From NCBI RefSeq assembly GCF_001723175.1, contig NC_064651.1, forward strand, positions 2,170,001 to 2,234,000: a DNA stretch of 64,000 nt. The letters run 5' to 3'. The notes under the pieces are model-generated. The model had not been told where the DNA came from. It saw nothing but the letters and a program-made list of their open reading frames with translations, and made no database searches. A program made the translations under genes and the position numbers. This document shows positions 9,908 through 20,718 of the stretch, one piece after another; the first letter of the stretch is position 1, and every line of letters starts with the position of its first letter. Source of the DNA: Penicillium oxalicum. Its lineage: Eukaryota; Ascomycota; Eurotiomycetes; Eurotiales; Aspergillaceae.

Positions 9908-11776
9908 CTACCCATAGGTGATTTTACCCATTGGAGATTTCCCATTGTGATCGCCTCCCTTTAATTGCGCCGCAAGGGAGCGCATTGGGTTCGCAACGGA
10001 TAGCCCGCCGTTCTCGTGTACCTTGGCAATGAACGCGAGGATACCCACGATCAAAGTGACCAGGATGAGCACATGAACCGTCCACCAGAAATGCTGGACT
10101 CCTGCCGGACACATGCTGATCTCATACTTCCACTCCCCCTGGTCAAGGTCGAACCATGCAGAAAGAAGGCCGGCGTTTCCTCCAAACTCGCCCATCATAG
10201 CGCGCAGGGTCACTTCACGGATAGAGGGCCCAGTCGGCCTCTCCGGTCGGTACTTGTTGAAGCGTTGGGCGGACCACCGCCAGTTGAGACTGGACGATGA
10301 GCCGTCCGATTCTTCCATCGATCCGTCGTGCGACGCGGTGGTGCCGGTGAGGGTGCGGTTGACATAATGAATAACATCGCAGCCAGTGTGGTCGTGGCCC
10401 GTGAGAATGACTCCATTCCGGCCGTAGCCTCCATAAGCTGCATTCGCATCTCCACTCAATCCAAAGATTCCCTGCAAGATACCACTTGCGCTGATATGGT
10501 CACTCAGGTGGTTCTGCTCTCTTAACCCACCCGCGTGCCAGCGTGGCACATCCTCCGGGCCTTCGCTATCATCTTCCTCGTGGAAGGTGAACAAGGGTCC
10601 ATCCGTACAGATTCCTTCCTCTTTGTGCATGGGTAAATGTGTGAGGAGCAACGTAAAGGTCGACCGGTCCTCCACTGGATACAGGCGATGACTGATCAAA
10701 TCGTTCAGGTAAGAGTAACTGCGAGACTGGAGATCCTGAGACAAGGCCGGCGTATCAAAGAGCAGCGTGTTCAAATTGATCAAATGCAAAGTCGGCGTGA
10801 CCGTCGACCCGTCCGACACAGTAACGGGCGGATGCTGGAAACGAATATCCCAGTCGACGCGGCCAAACTCGCGCTCAAAGCGCTCGATTCGCGCCTCATT
10901 CGCATCGCCCGCATACCCGATGTCATGATTCCCAGCCACATTAATGATTCGCCGCGGCCAGGCGGGATCAGCCCCGAGTCCCAAAGGTTCCAGCGCCTGC
11001 TGAGCAGGGCCTTGATCACCCGTCCGTGCACCTGTCTGGGTGATTTGATCGTCTACCCGCTGTGCGCCACGGAACACACGCTGCCAGTATCGCCTACTAC
11101 GCCGCGAAAACTCCTCATCATCGATCCACTGGCTCCCGAGAAGGTCGCCCAGCACTGTCGTGTGGGTTGGTCGAGTCCACCAAAAGAGCGTGCGATAGAT
11201 GTGTGCGAGGTAGTAGTCGTTGCCAACGAGATCGACTTGCTTCAGAGTGGCACGCAGTGACCGGGGGATGTCCTCCGTCAAGAATGTCTTCACTCCTACG
11301 GTGATGTTATTCAGAACGCTTGGATCCGTGGGGATTTGGTGAATAGGCATCGTGAACGAGGCTTCGGATACGGCATCTTGAGTTGCGCGCCAGTGGGTAC
11401 GTAAGCGCGGCCACAGCTTCCACTCGGGAAATGGGAGAGACGTGTCGCCTTCCAGCTGTGGATCAGCGAGGACCAGCAGTCGGAAAATGGCCGGCTGAGG
11501 GTCCGATGCGACAGGCGGGGCGCGAACGTGTTGAAGGAAGGTGTTGACTGCGACATTTCGTTCCCAGGCGGTCAGCCTTGAAGAATTGCTGGACTCTCTG
11601 GGCGCAGAGCCATGGGGGAGTGGGAAGCCACAGCCATTGATTATAGGGTATAGGTAAAGATAGATGGAGGCCGCGAGGGTGATGGGGAAAAGGAGCGTAA
11701 ACACGCGGCTCAGCAGTGCGCGGAGGGTCATGAGGTGCCACAAATTGAAGGATAGAGGGGAATACGAAGTCGTCAA
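9908..11776 (-). CDS. Ted1/Cdc1-type membrane metallophosphoesterase (GPI-anchor remodelling)
   Basis: Single-exon protein of 622 aa. An N-terminal hydrophobic segment (about residues 20-45) and a C-terminal one (about 570-592, TVHVLILVTLIVGILAFIA) flank a lumenal calcineurin-like domain. The five metal-binding blocks occur in order: LADPQLEGD, TVLGDLLGS, NVAGNHDIG, LLLTHLPMH and LTGHDHTGCD. This layout is that of the Cdc1/Ted1/PGAP5 family, whose members remove ethanolamine-phosphate from mannoses of GPI anchors in the ER so that anchored proteins can leave. I cannot decide from sequence alone between the Ted1 and Cdc1 branches; the C-terminal membrane segment and overall length are compatible with either. 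A second in-frame ATG at 11731 (MTLRALLSRVF) could be the true start. Confidence 0.85.
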   Translation of the reverse strand: MTTSYSPLSFNLWHLMTLRALLSRVFTLLFPITLAASIYLYLYPIINGCGFPLPHGSAPRESSNSSRLTAWERNVAVNTFLQHVRAPPVASDPQPAIFRLLVLADPQLEGDTSLPFPEWKLWPRLRTHWRATQDAVSEASFTMPIHQIPTDPSVLNNITVGVKTFLTEDIPRSLRATLKQVDLVGNDYYLAHIYRTLFWWTRPTHTTVLGDLLGSQWIDDEEFSRRSRRYWQRVFRGAQRVDDQITQTGARTGDQGPAQQALEPLGLGADPAWPRRIINVAGNHDIGYAGDANEARIERFEREFGRVDWDIRFQHPPVTVSDGSTVTPTLHLINLNTLLFDTPALSQDLQSRSYSYLNDLISHRLYPVEDRSTFTLLLTHLPMHKEEGICTDGPLFTFHEEDDSEGPEDVPRWHAGGLREQNHLSDHISASGILQGIFGLSGDANAAYGGYGRNGVILTGHDHTGCDVIHYVNRTLTGTTASHDGSMEESDGSSSSLNWRWSAQRFNKYRPERPTGPSIREVTLRAMMGEFGGNAGLLSAWFDLDQGEWKYEISMCPAGVQHFWWTVHVLILVTLIVGILAFIAKVHENGGLSVANPMRSLAAQLKGGDHNGKSPMGKITYG

Positions 11777-13482
11777 TCTAGAAAGGAATGGTATACAGCA
11801 TTATTGACACGTTACGCCGAGGGAGCGCTGCTGCAGGCGGCAGAGAGAATTCGAGAAAGGGGAAAACCCCGTGGCCTGCGTACTATTTTGTCGATCAATT
11901 TTCTCTCGAGGCGATAAGATAACCAAACCTGGGGGGGAGTTCAACCTCCGACAAAGTAAGGCCCCGCTCCGCATTCCTTGGCACTGAGACCGTCTCTCCA
12001 GAGGTACAGCCACGCACACACACACCCCTTCAGGCTATGGATGGACGACAAGATGGCCTTCTGGGTGCATTTCAAGGAAATTAGAATAGATGACCTAATT
12101 CAGTGAATTCTTACCTACAAGACCTATTCAATGGTCTGATCTGGACTGATTTCCAGGTTTGACATTTCCCATCTCCGGTCGATACACCGCGCAGGGCAAG
12201 AATACACAATATATATTCGTGCATAGATACAACCTCAACATATTCGGATACTGCCACCACCTACCTACTCAATCAACTGAATGGGGTCGACTTCTCGACT
12301 TCATCGAGGCTCTGGATATCTCTCACTTCCCTCAGGATATAAAGGTGAGCAAGACCTCTGTTCTATCTCGTGACTCGATAAACGCAAACCGGTCCCAGAT
12401 CAATAGAAAACTTGCAACCGTCATATCCGAGTTACTAGTTTGGGACACAAATCCGATTTATGATCAAACCTCGACGTCAATGACTGGACCGGATTCTGCC
12501 GTACCTGATGGAGATTTATGCCTTCTAGTAGTCTATGAAATGGACAGCCCTGGTGCTGTGGTGCTGGACTGACTCCCAGAAAATTACCAATGGGATCAGA
12601 GAGATTTCCTAACCGACCACAGCAACAGCCTGATACAACTAGAAATGCCTTCAACAAGCATCAATGTCTAGATTTTCTTCTGTCGCAACATTGAACAGAG
12701 ACGAGTGGCATTGCAATTCTCCGGTGAATGCACGAGAGGAAGCAATCCTTGGACATGCAAAGACATTCAACCTCGGCGACTGGATGTACTGGATCTCCGA
12801 GTTGGACCACGGGCAGATAGGTGCATGCATGGGCCTTGACCATGGCGAGTGGAAGCTACGTAATATTGCACTTCACAAAAGAAGTGGGAAAGGCCAGTAC
12901 GTATGAAGAACGCGAGTTTTTTCCAGAAATAGCCACGGATATCACCAACAAAATTACCATTTGCTGATTTGTGATTGAATTTCGATAACCAGGTAGAGAT
13001 AAGGTAGCTGAAATCCTGAAGATCGTCCCCCGATAGAATGGACGAGGAAAGTAACGACAGTTCTCACAAAGAGCGGGTAATCAACTCAACAGACAACTCA
13101 CCCGAGACCACAAGATAATGAAGAGGCAAGAGGAGTCAGAGATCGAGGGGGTATATCACATCAAACGCCGTCAGAAAAAAAAAAGAAAAAGGGGAAGAAG
13201 GGGAAAATGAGATAGTGGAAAAAGGGAGTCCGGCCGTGAAACACGAGCAAAGGTGTTTAGGGGGCCATTCAGAGAAGAACAAAAAACAATTCAACAGCGA
13301 AGGGGAGCAGCACCAAAACCAAGGGTGGTATAAAAGAAGGAAAGGTGGAAGGACGAAGAATAAAAAAACAAGATAGCAACAGTCTTAAGCCGCTTGCGCA
13401 GGGTGTGGTTGCAGGGCGAGGGGGAAATTAAAAGTCCCTGCCCTTGTGCTGCAGAAAACAATATTATACGTGAATACAATTT
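11777..13482. other. Intergenic region between two minus-strand genes
   Basis: 1.7 kb holding the Ted1-like promoter (right of 11777) and the Boi-type gene 3' end (left of 13483). The part 13150-13400 is purine-rich on the plus strand. Two unassigned plus-strand frames at 12159-12572 and 12664-12906 are listed separately. Confidence 0.5.
12159..12906 (+). other. Unassigned plus-strand open frames, possible gene or relic
   Basis: Two adjacent frames read as protein-like but match nothing I know. One is 137 aa (12159-12572, containing LLDFIEALDISHFPQDI and ending SPGAVVLD). The other is 80 aa (12664-12906, containing HAKTFNLGDWMYWISELDHG). They are in different frames, and I could not find a splice pattern that joins them cleanly. 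A possible intron of about 67 nt begins GTGAGC near 12344 and ends CAATAG near 12409, with no proof. They could be exons of an uncharacterised gene, remnants of one, or chance. Confidence that any of this is translated is low. Confidence 0.2.
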
Positions 13483-16400
13483 TCACTTGGAATCATCTCC
13501 GACCAACACATCTGGAAGGAGAGGCGAGTTGCCAATGTTGATCTCACCAAGTTGGTTTGAGTCTGAAGGGGCCGTGGCGACCGGCTCCTCGCCCGAGTTC
13601 TGTTCGGCTTCGTCGGCCCGTGGAAGATCACTTGGCGCCGGAGTCACTTTGTTCAGATTAAGACCGTTAATCCGAAGGCCTTGATCCTCTTCACCTTGCG
13701 CAGGAGCTGGACTCGCTTGACTCAAGCCTGCTGGAGGATTCATCAGAGCCGGAGGACGCGCCTGCATCATGCGCGCCTGTTTGAGGCTGATAGTCTTTTG
13801 CTTGTTGCTGGTCTCCACTTTGCCGGATAAATCACGCTCGATGGTCGCCTTCATGAGCGCGGCCATCCAAAGCCGACCCTCCTGCACCGTGTCGACCTGG
13901 AAGTAGTGGGTAGTGGGCTTGGTGAATTGCACGGTGCGCGAATTACCCGACTTTGGGGGCACGAGCTTGAAGAAGAATGGCCCGCTGCTGTCTTTGGTGG
14001 CGAGAGCGGCATTCGACCCCTTCAAGCCTGCTCCATTATCAAGCGCATTGGCATTAGCCGGCATTGCCGTAGAACCAGTGACTGTCGCGTGCAAGGCAAT
14101 GATGGGATCGTTGTCAGCACGGAGCACGCGATGGGCGGTGATGTCAATCAAGCCCCGCTCTTCTGTGTCTTTCTCGGAATAGTAATAAGAAAGACGACGA
14201 CCACGAAGAACGAACAACCGAGGCTTCCAGGTCGTCATCAAATTGGAGGAGCGTTTCTTCATCCAGCCACTGTAGTCACAGCCATCGACCTGCTCTCGAG
14301 GGGACTTCTTCTCCAAGCCGCGAGTGTAAGCGCTGGTCTCCTTCTTTGTCTTCACCATACGCGCCCGAGGGACAGCTCCAGTACCCTCAGCGGCCTTTCC
14401 AGATTCGTCCGTACTGTGGCGCTCGGAGCTCTTGGACGTGCCAGATGGTGTGGTAGATCCGGTACGGCCAGTCATGGGGTCATAATCACGAGGCGACACA
14501 GGCGCCGAGTTGTCGCTGCCGCCTTTGCTGACAACCTCGGAGATGGCGCGGTTGCCGGCCGTTCGTCGCATCGTGGGCTCTGCCACGCCCGCTTTTGCCG
14601 ACTGAGAAGTGGCGGTTGAGGAGCGAACAGAACTGTCTCCCACGTTCCCGCCAACGACACTCTTGCCCTCACCCTTGGAATCATTCTTGTTCCGGATCAA
14701 GGGACCGAAACTCGCAAAGAACCCAGGTTTGGGTTCTCGGGTCGACGACTGCGAATCATTACCGCTGCGTGACGACACTCGGGTACTCATACTTCTGAAC
14801 CGACTCTTCGGCGGTGTTCCGTGGCTGGCCGAAGCGACCGGCGACGGTCGTGGAACCACGTCACGGACAGAATCAACACTGTTGACTCGAGACCGTCGAT
14901 TCCCTGCGCCTGCATTGTTGAGGCGGCTCGGGTCATCGGCGAAGCTCGATTTGCGAGAGTGAGAGATGCTACCACCGGTGGACGTTCGCTTTTGTAAACG
15001 TCGAGACCGTCGTGAGTCCACTTCGGTTCCCGAAAAGTATCCTCTTTCGAGATCATCAACACGCCCGGGTGCATCCGCCTCTGGTTCCAACGCTTGCGGC
15101 CCACGGTACCCCGGCGCTGTCCCTACCGATGTTCCCGGACGAGCGGGCAGTGGTTGGGAGGCTCCGTTGTTGAGCGTCCAAGCCCTATCAAAGGACGGTT
15201 TTTTCTGATGACCACCACTCGCGGGACCTTCTGGCATGATACGGTTGGTTGCGTCGATGGACGAGTGACGCCGATTGTAGTCACGGATGGATGCGGCAGA
15301 AACCCTCCGGGGAGATTCGCTCGTGAATTGCGTGAACTGAGGCGCGTTGACAGTCATCGGAGAGGTCCCGGTACTTGCTAAGCGAGGATACTGCCCAGGC
15401 ATGGTAGCGATCCGAGGTGCAAATCCAGGTCCAGATCGTTCAGAAACAGTCGGGATTCGAGGTAGGAAGGTGTTTGTCTGGCCGGCCCGCGACAGCGAGC
15501 GCTCCTCGGAGCGGGCAGGGCCAGCCGACCCTGCGTAGCTGGAGATGGAACCGCGTGTCGAATCGGTCTGCGGCGTGATGCCCTTGACCTCCTCTTGGAA
15601 TGCCTTGATCTTGTGCCACGTTTTGAGCCGTTTTCCCATGACGCCGAGGTCGAAATGCTTCATGAAAATCGTATCCTGATCCATTTCCAAAAGCACGTCA
15701 CCGGTGATTTCCTCTCGTTCAAAGATCTCACAATGACTCTGGTCGACATCAAGTTCCCGGAGATGCTTGGCGGTCTCGGAGGGGTTCCATCGGCGGACCT
15801 CTTCTAGGGTCAGTCGCGTATTCTCCTCCTCATCAGTCTCGTTCCCGTTGATGTAAGAGATGCGATGGCTGAGATGACTGCTATACTCGCTGGCGGAATC
15901 GTTCGCGGTCCTTGCATCCTGGGTTGACAGGCTGTGGCGAGGAGTGTTCATGTCCGTGATATGCTCATCGATGACACTCAGAGTCTCGTTCATCACGGGG
16001 CTTTCCTCGCCGGTGGCGTGGCTATCAATGGACCTTCGAAAAGCCTCTTGTATGTTTGCTGCGAGACTGCCCGGTCTTTGCACTGGAGATGATACCGAGC
16101 GTTGCTGTTGATGATACTGCTGAGGCGAACTCGTCATTTCGGTCGCAGTTCCTGGCCGCGACGCCTGAGGGGTGGATTGCTCGCTACTGATCGCACTGAA
16201 GGAGGTCTCAATCGGAGTGGATGGCTCCCGACTGAGCGCCTCTGGACTCTCCGACGCCGCTGGATGGGAGCCTAGGTCAGTCTGGATGTGCTCGAGGGAG
16301 CTGGGAAGTCGATAGCTTGCGGGAATCTCGTGAGGTTGCGCTTTTCGAGTAAAACCTGCATTTCAATGACTGTGTGAGCTTTCGCGTTGTTCGGCCCTCC

Positions 16401-16841
16401 ACAGTGTTTTTCATCCTTTATTTTTTTTCCCACTGCGATTTTTTGTCCCATCTGTTCGGTGCTTTGGGAAATTTCAATCGGGTAACGACCGATGCGCATA
16501 CCTGCAGGAAAAAGACCCTTTTGACCAGTCCCCGGATGCTCGCCTAGCCACCATCCATCCTGGAACTCTTCATCCATTTCCTCCAACAAAATGACATCGC
16601 CACGTTTCATGCGCAATTCGTCATCCCCGCGCGGGGTGTGTTCATCTGTAATGAATTAGACTCTCAGTGTCTACCAGGTCTCGCCAACACCCCCCGGAGC
16701 GGGGGGAAGGTGGTTGACACGACGGCGCATAGATGATGCCCGCGACATGCATGTTGGCTAGGACGTACGGAGGACCCAAAGATAATGACCGCGCTGGACA
16801 TTGAGAGGCGGCGCCGGGGTGGCCGGCGCATTGGCAGCCAT
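13483..16841 (-). CDS. Boi1/Boi2-type polarity protein (SH3-SAM-PH)
   Basis: Homolog of the yeast Boi proteins, which bind Bem1 and Cdc42 and promote vesicle fusion at growth sites; in a hypha that is the tip or septum. Exons are 16841..16769, 16645..16502 and 16355..13483, giving 1,029 aa. Both introns are phase 1 and restore WVL/HEHTPRGDDELRMKRGD and LFPAG/FTRKAQPHEIP. An SH3 domain lies at about residues 21-72 (MKRGDVILLEE, DGWWLGEHPGTGQKGLFPAG). A SAM domain lies at about 256-322 (VRRWNPSETAKHLREL, GVMGKRLKTWHKI). A PH domain lies at about 765-908 (YSGWMKKRSS, TWKPRLFVLRGRRLSYYYS, GRLWMAALMKATI). Long Ser/Pro/Arg-rich disordered linkers separate the domains. The start codon gives a short disordered lead before the SH3 domain. 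One Boi gene per genome is usual in filamentous ascomycetes, so no symbol is given. Confidence 0.92.
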
Positions 16842-19800
16842 TCTTGGCCGACCCTCGATCGCACGATTCGGGAGGGTTCCAATCCTACGCGGAGGGGGGT
16901 GCCGAGGCCGAAGGAGCGGGTCAGTCGCGGTGATCAGGTCAATCGCTGGACATGGACTGAGGGGGAAGAGATGGACGAAAAATAGGTTGGCGCAGCCCTC
17001 TCGGGGAAGGAAAAGAGATCAGAAGAACGAGAAGAAGAGGTCGGGTCGGTCGGAGAACTTTGTATTGACCGAGATACCGCAGGAGGTACTATTCACTTGC
17101 GCGCGCGGGGGGAAGGGGAGGGAATGCCGCAGGGCACGAGGAATCTAGCGCCTAAAAGGCGAGCGAGAGCGAGATCAGGGCTCTGGTCCTTTTGGGTCCT
17201 TTTGGGTTCCTTCTGGTCTTGTCGTTAGCTCGCGGGGTCTTGGGAGAAGCTAACCAGAAATGTGGATCGGAAGCTTCCTTCTCCCGCCTGCAGAGATTCG
17301 CTGCAGAGGATGCGATGCGCCCACTGGGAAATTACACGCTGCACGGTGGCGTAGACGCAGTGGCCGTGGAGGGCACTCGGTCAGCGGGAAGGGAAAGAAT
17401 GACCCCAAATCTCCAATCCGGCGAATTGGATTAAGAATCAGTGTGCAAAAAGGAACAGGTGGTGGAAGAAAGCCTTGTACAGGTCTTGGTGAGGTCGAAG
17501 TGGAAAGTGGCCGGAAACACTGCTCGAGATTGGGAAGATAATCAAGAAGAGAGAGATGGCGAATGACCGGGACTCGGGCGACGGACTGAAGGTCCTGGTC
17601 TCGAAGGTACCAAAACCTTGGGCCGAACTCCAGTGGACGATGTATAGGAGTCGTAATCATGTACTCTCTCTCTTTTTTCTTTTCCTTCGCAGTGAGGGCT
17701 AAGTAGACACCCGATTGAGTGCTGTAACTTCTGTGCACGAGGTCAAGGTTCTGATACAGAATCCTCCTTCCACCATGAGCAGATGGATCCAGAAAAGGAG
17801 GGTGTAAAAGAAAGTTGGCGGTGGAGGGAAAATAATCTCTTGACCGAAGACATCCTGGACTCGATCTAGTCTCTACCAGTTCCGTAAAGGGAAGCACACA
17901 GGAGAACTGCGGCATCGAAGTAACTTGGTAAGGTAGGACCTTCACTGGATCATTTTCCTGGCCGTCCAGTCTGATGAATCCCACCTTTGTTCAGCCAGTC
18001 AGGGCCTGTTCATAAATGAGCATTTCCGTTTCGTCCAAAGTCCTCCATAGTCCATTGATTCTTGCAGGACCGAAACAGGATCCAAGTGACGTGTGCGGCC
18101 GTCAAGACCGAAAGAGGGTGTGTTCTGGATGCGAAAGCCACAGTTCCACGGCCCGGGCCCACCAGCTGCATACCAAATGAGCACTTGAAGCCCGGCACTT
18201 GAGAAAGGACTGGTTCAAGGCACTGGGCTGGTTGGATTTCTAGTGGGTCATTTGAAATGATGAAGAAAATCAAAAAGCAATCAGAATGCAAATGCCTGGG
18301 TAAAAAAAAATCAAAAGGCAAAAAAAAAGGAATGGACTGCCTAAATGGGCAATGGGTCTACTTGGTCGCGAGATCCATCTCGCATACTCGGTGAAAAGTT
18401 CACAAAACATTTTTTGTGCTAAAAGAATTCCAGGTGTCATTGATTCTCCCACGAGATGCACTAGAGTTGTGGATTCAAAGAGGCAACAAGTGAATCAAGG
18501 TATTCCTTGATCTAGTGGACTCGGGCACGCGGGCGTTGACCTGTTGAGCGGAGCACCTAGGTTCACTGGAGAAAGTGAACTATTTTCCAGCACTGTGTCG
18601 TGTACACAATTACTGACCTAATTGAATTGTTGAGAAAGGCTGAATGAGGAAGCTCCCTAGCCATTCCATTGTGATGGCTGGTCTGCAGTCCCAACCCATC
18701 TGCCGGCACTATTGCTACATCGCAGCTTTTAGTGCTCATTGTATGCACTTGTGGTCAAAGATTGTCATGTCTCACACATGGAAGAACAAAAAAAATAAAC
18801 AGCAGAAAGATCACTACAAGCTAGACCATCATCGTATCCAAATTTTGATCGAGAATCTTTCAGAGAGGTCATATCATCTAGAGAGAATTCCATGTACTGT
18901 AGATCGCTAGGTGTCTCAAGCAATCAGACCCACTTGGTGACAGACAGGGAGCAGTTCTATTTGACAGCATGTCCTACAGCATGCACCAAGCAAATCAGGA
19001 CATGCTGAAAGGTATTCATCATCTGGTTGGGAAAGGTAGAATGTGAGCAAAGAGAAAAAAAAGTACATAGTCTGCACTCTGCGGCCTCTGGACGTGTGTA
19101 ACAGGAACCCTACACGAAACCTTGTCCACACCTTGCGGAGAAGCTGGCAGAATCACTTCTATGTGAATCTGGATCGCTCAGGGTTCAATAAGATTTTACC
19201 CGCTCGCAGAGTTCTTTAAAAGCTTCACTCTTACTAACTGTACATACTAGGTGCGATTTTGATTCATCATGAGGTGAAATTCTACAACGAAGGGGGGACG
19301 ATAAAGCAACCTGTTCGCAAGCACCGGTCCGAGCGTCGAAGCCTAGAAAGTCTGCCGATCAGTCGATAGCCTTCTTGAAGAGCGAGGCTCGGAGCCTCAG
19401 AAAGGCAGAGAAAGAAACCCTGGTGGAGGAGATCTGCAGAAGTTTCTTGGTCTTTAATTTTACACGATCACCTTGTTATGTGTTCTCTCCCACCTTGCAC
19501 TTCCTTTCTACACATCTGGATCTTTTTCTGTTCGAGACTGGACCGACGGAGTCTGGAATGTGACGGGTGCCACGTTGCTCCAGTCACTCACCGTTTGCGT
19601 TAGTGTGTGATGAAACGAGAGACGCTATGCAAATTGAGTTTGATTGGCTGGCGGGCGCTATTGTGAAAGGGTATTAAAAGCACTGATTGAAAAGGGCTCT
19701 ATATCTTGAAGAGCATAACAAGTATTCGATCCAATTAGAGATGTAGATTCTGCCTCGGTCCGTTCAAAATGGATTTGGTCCCGATCTAATAGGTCGAAGA

Positions 19801-20718
19801 TGGTACTTGCGGAGGAAAGGAAGAAAGTCTTATTGTGGTAGGCAGCAGCTATGGCCATCGCCTATTCAATGGTCTACCTATGCGACGCACGACTGAATGA
19901 TTTTCAGCAAAATTTGTCATCACTACTGGAACGAGGAATCTGGTTAGATTTTCAAGCTTCTCTCATCTAAGGCGCCTAGGTGAGCTTGGATGTAAAGCAT
20001 CTCATCGGTCTAGCTTTGACTTGTTCCAACTGATTGCACATTTTTCTCATCTGATATAGGAAGCCTGTTGGGTGGTTTGCTTGTGTGACTGGAAACTGTC
20101 CTGTGTGTATGTGTGAGAAGTGAAGGACCATAGACAAACGTGCGGTCGCGACGTGGAATTAGTACATCGGATACCGATGACAGTGTTAGGTTGAGCGTGG
20201 ACATTCAGTAATTCATCTTCAGATATGATTCTACTTCCTCGAGACTGAGACTAATTATATGGTGTATTGTCTCTTCTTCCATTGATATCTTCCACAAATA
20301 AGATTGATCGGTGTATCAGAAGCGTGACATACCCTTGCTACTCAGGTCAGACTGGGGGACATACAATAGTTGACTTACTGGAGGTGGATGAGAGTGCTTC
20401 GTCCAGTGTGTATCTGACAAACTGTCGGGACGACACTGCAATCCTAGACTGACCAGGTGAGCAGCAAACTCAGCAGGACATCCATCGTCTGGTGCAAAAC
20501 AGATTCAAAAAAAGAGAATGACAATTGATTGCATTGTCAACAGAGCCGACCAGGGGGCCGGAGCATGGGGTTGGTCATCCGTCGCCAGGGTTCTTCAGTC
20601 CTTTGTTCGCCTGTTCGAGCTGAAGTGAGCCCCCGTTTAGCGCTGAGAGAGAGTGTGTCACCAGTCCTCCTTGTCTTTCTCTCTCGGACTGGCCACGGAC
20701 GATGATCTGGTGTCCACC
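16842..20718. other. Long divergent intergenic region, Boi-type / SP-RING gene
   Basis: 3.9 kb between divergent starts. The left 350 nt are G-rich on the plus strand, i.e. C/T-rich in the Boi leader direction. A 10-bp motif GGTCCTTTTG is repeated from 17185. A 244-codon minus-strand frame at 17250-17984 has no recognisable domain and is probably leader. The remainder (18-20.5 kb) shows only short frames. I see no RNA gene. Confidence 0.5.
17185..17216. repeat. Short tandem repeat of GGTCCTTTTG
   Basis: Two perfect 10-bp copies (17185-17194, 17195-17204) and a third diverged copy (GGTTCCTTCTGG) stand about 350 nt upstream of the Boi-type start codon, within its probable leader or promoter. 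Confidence 0.7.

Noticed and set aside
17250..17984. 244-codon minus-strand open frame upstream of the Boi-type gene
   Set aside because: No domain or conserved motif; it lies in the divergent region upstream of the SP-RING and Boi genes, where composition is biased and stops are rarer.
20653..20718. GTG-initiated N-terminal extension of the SP-RING protein
   Set aside because: An ATG in the same frame follows at 20719, and the 22 extra residues show nothing conserved.
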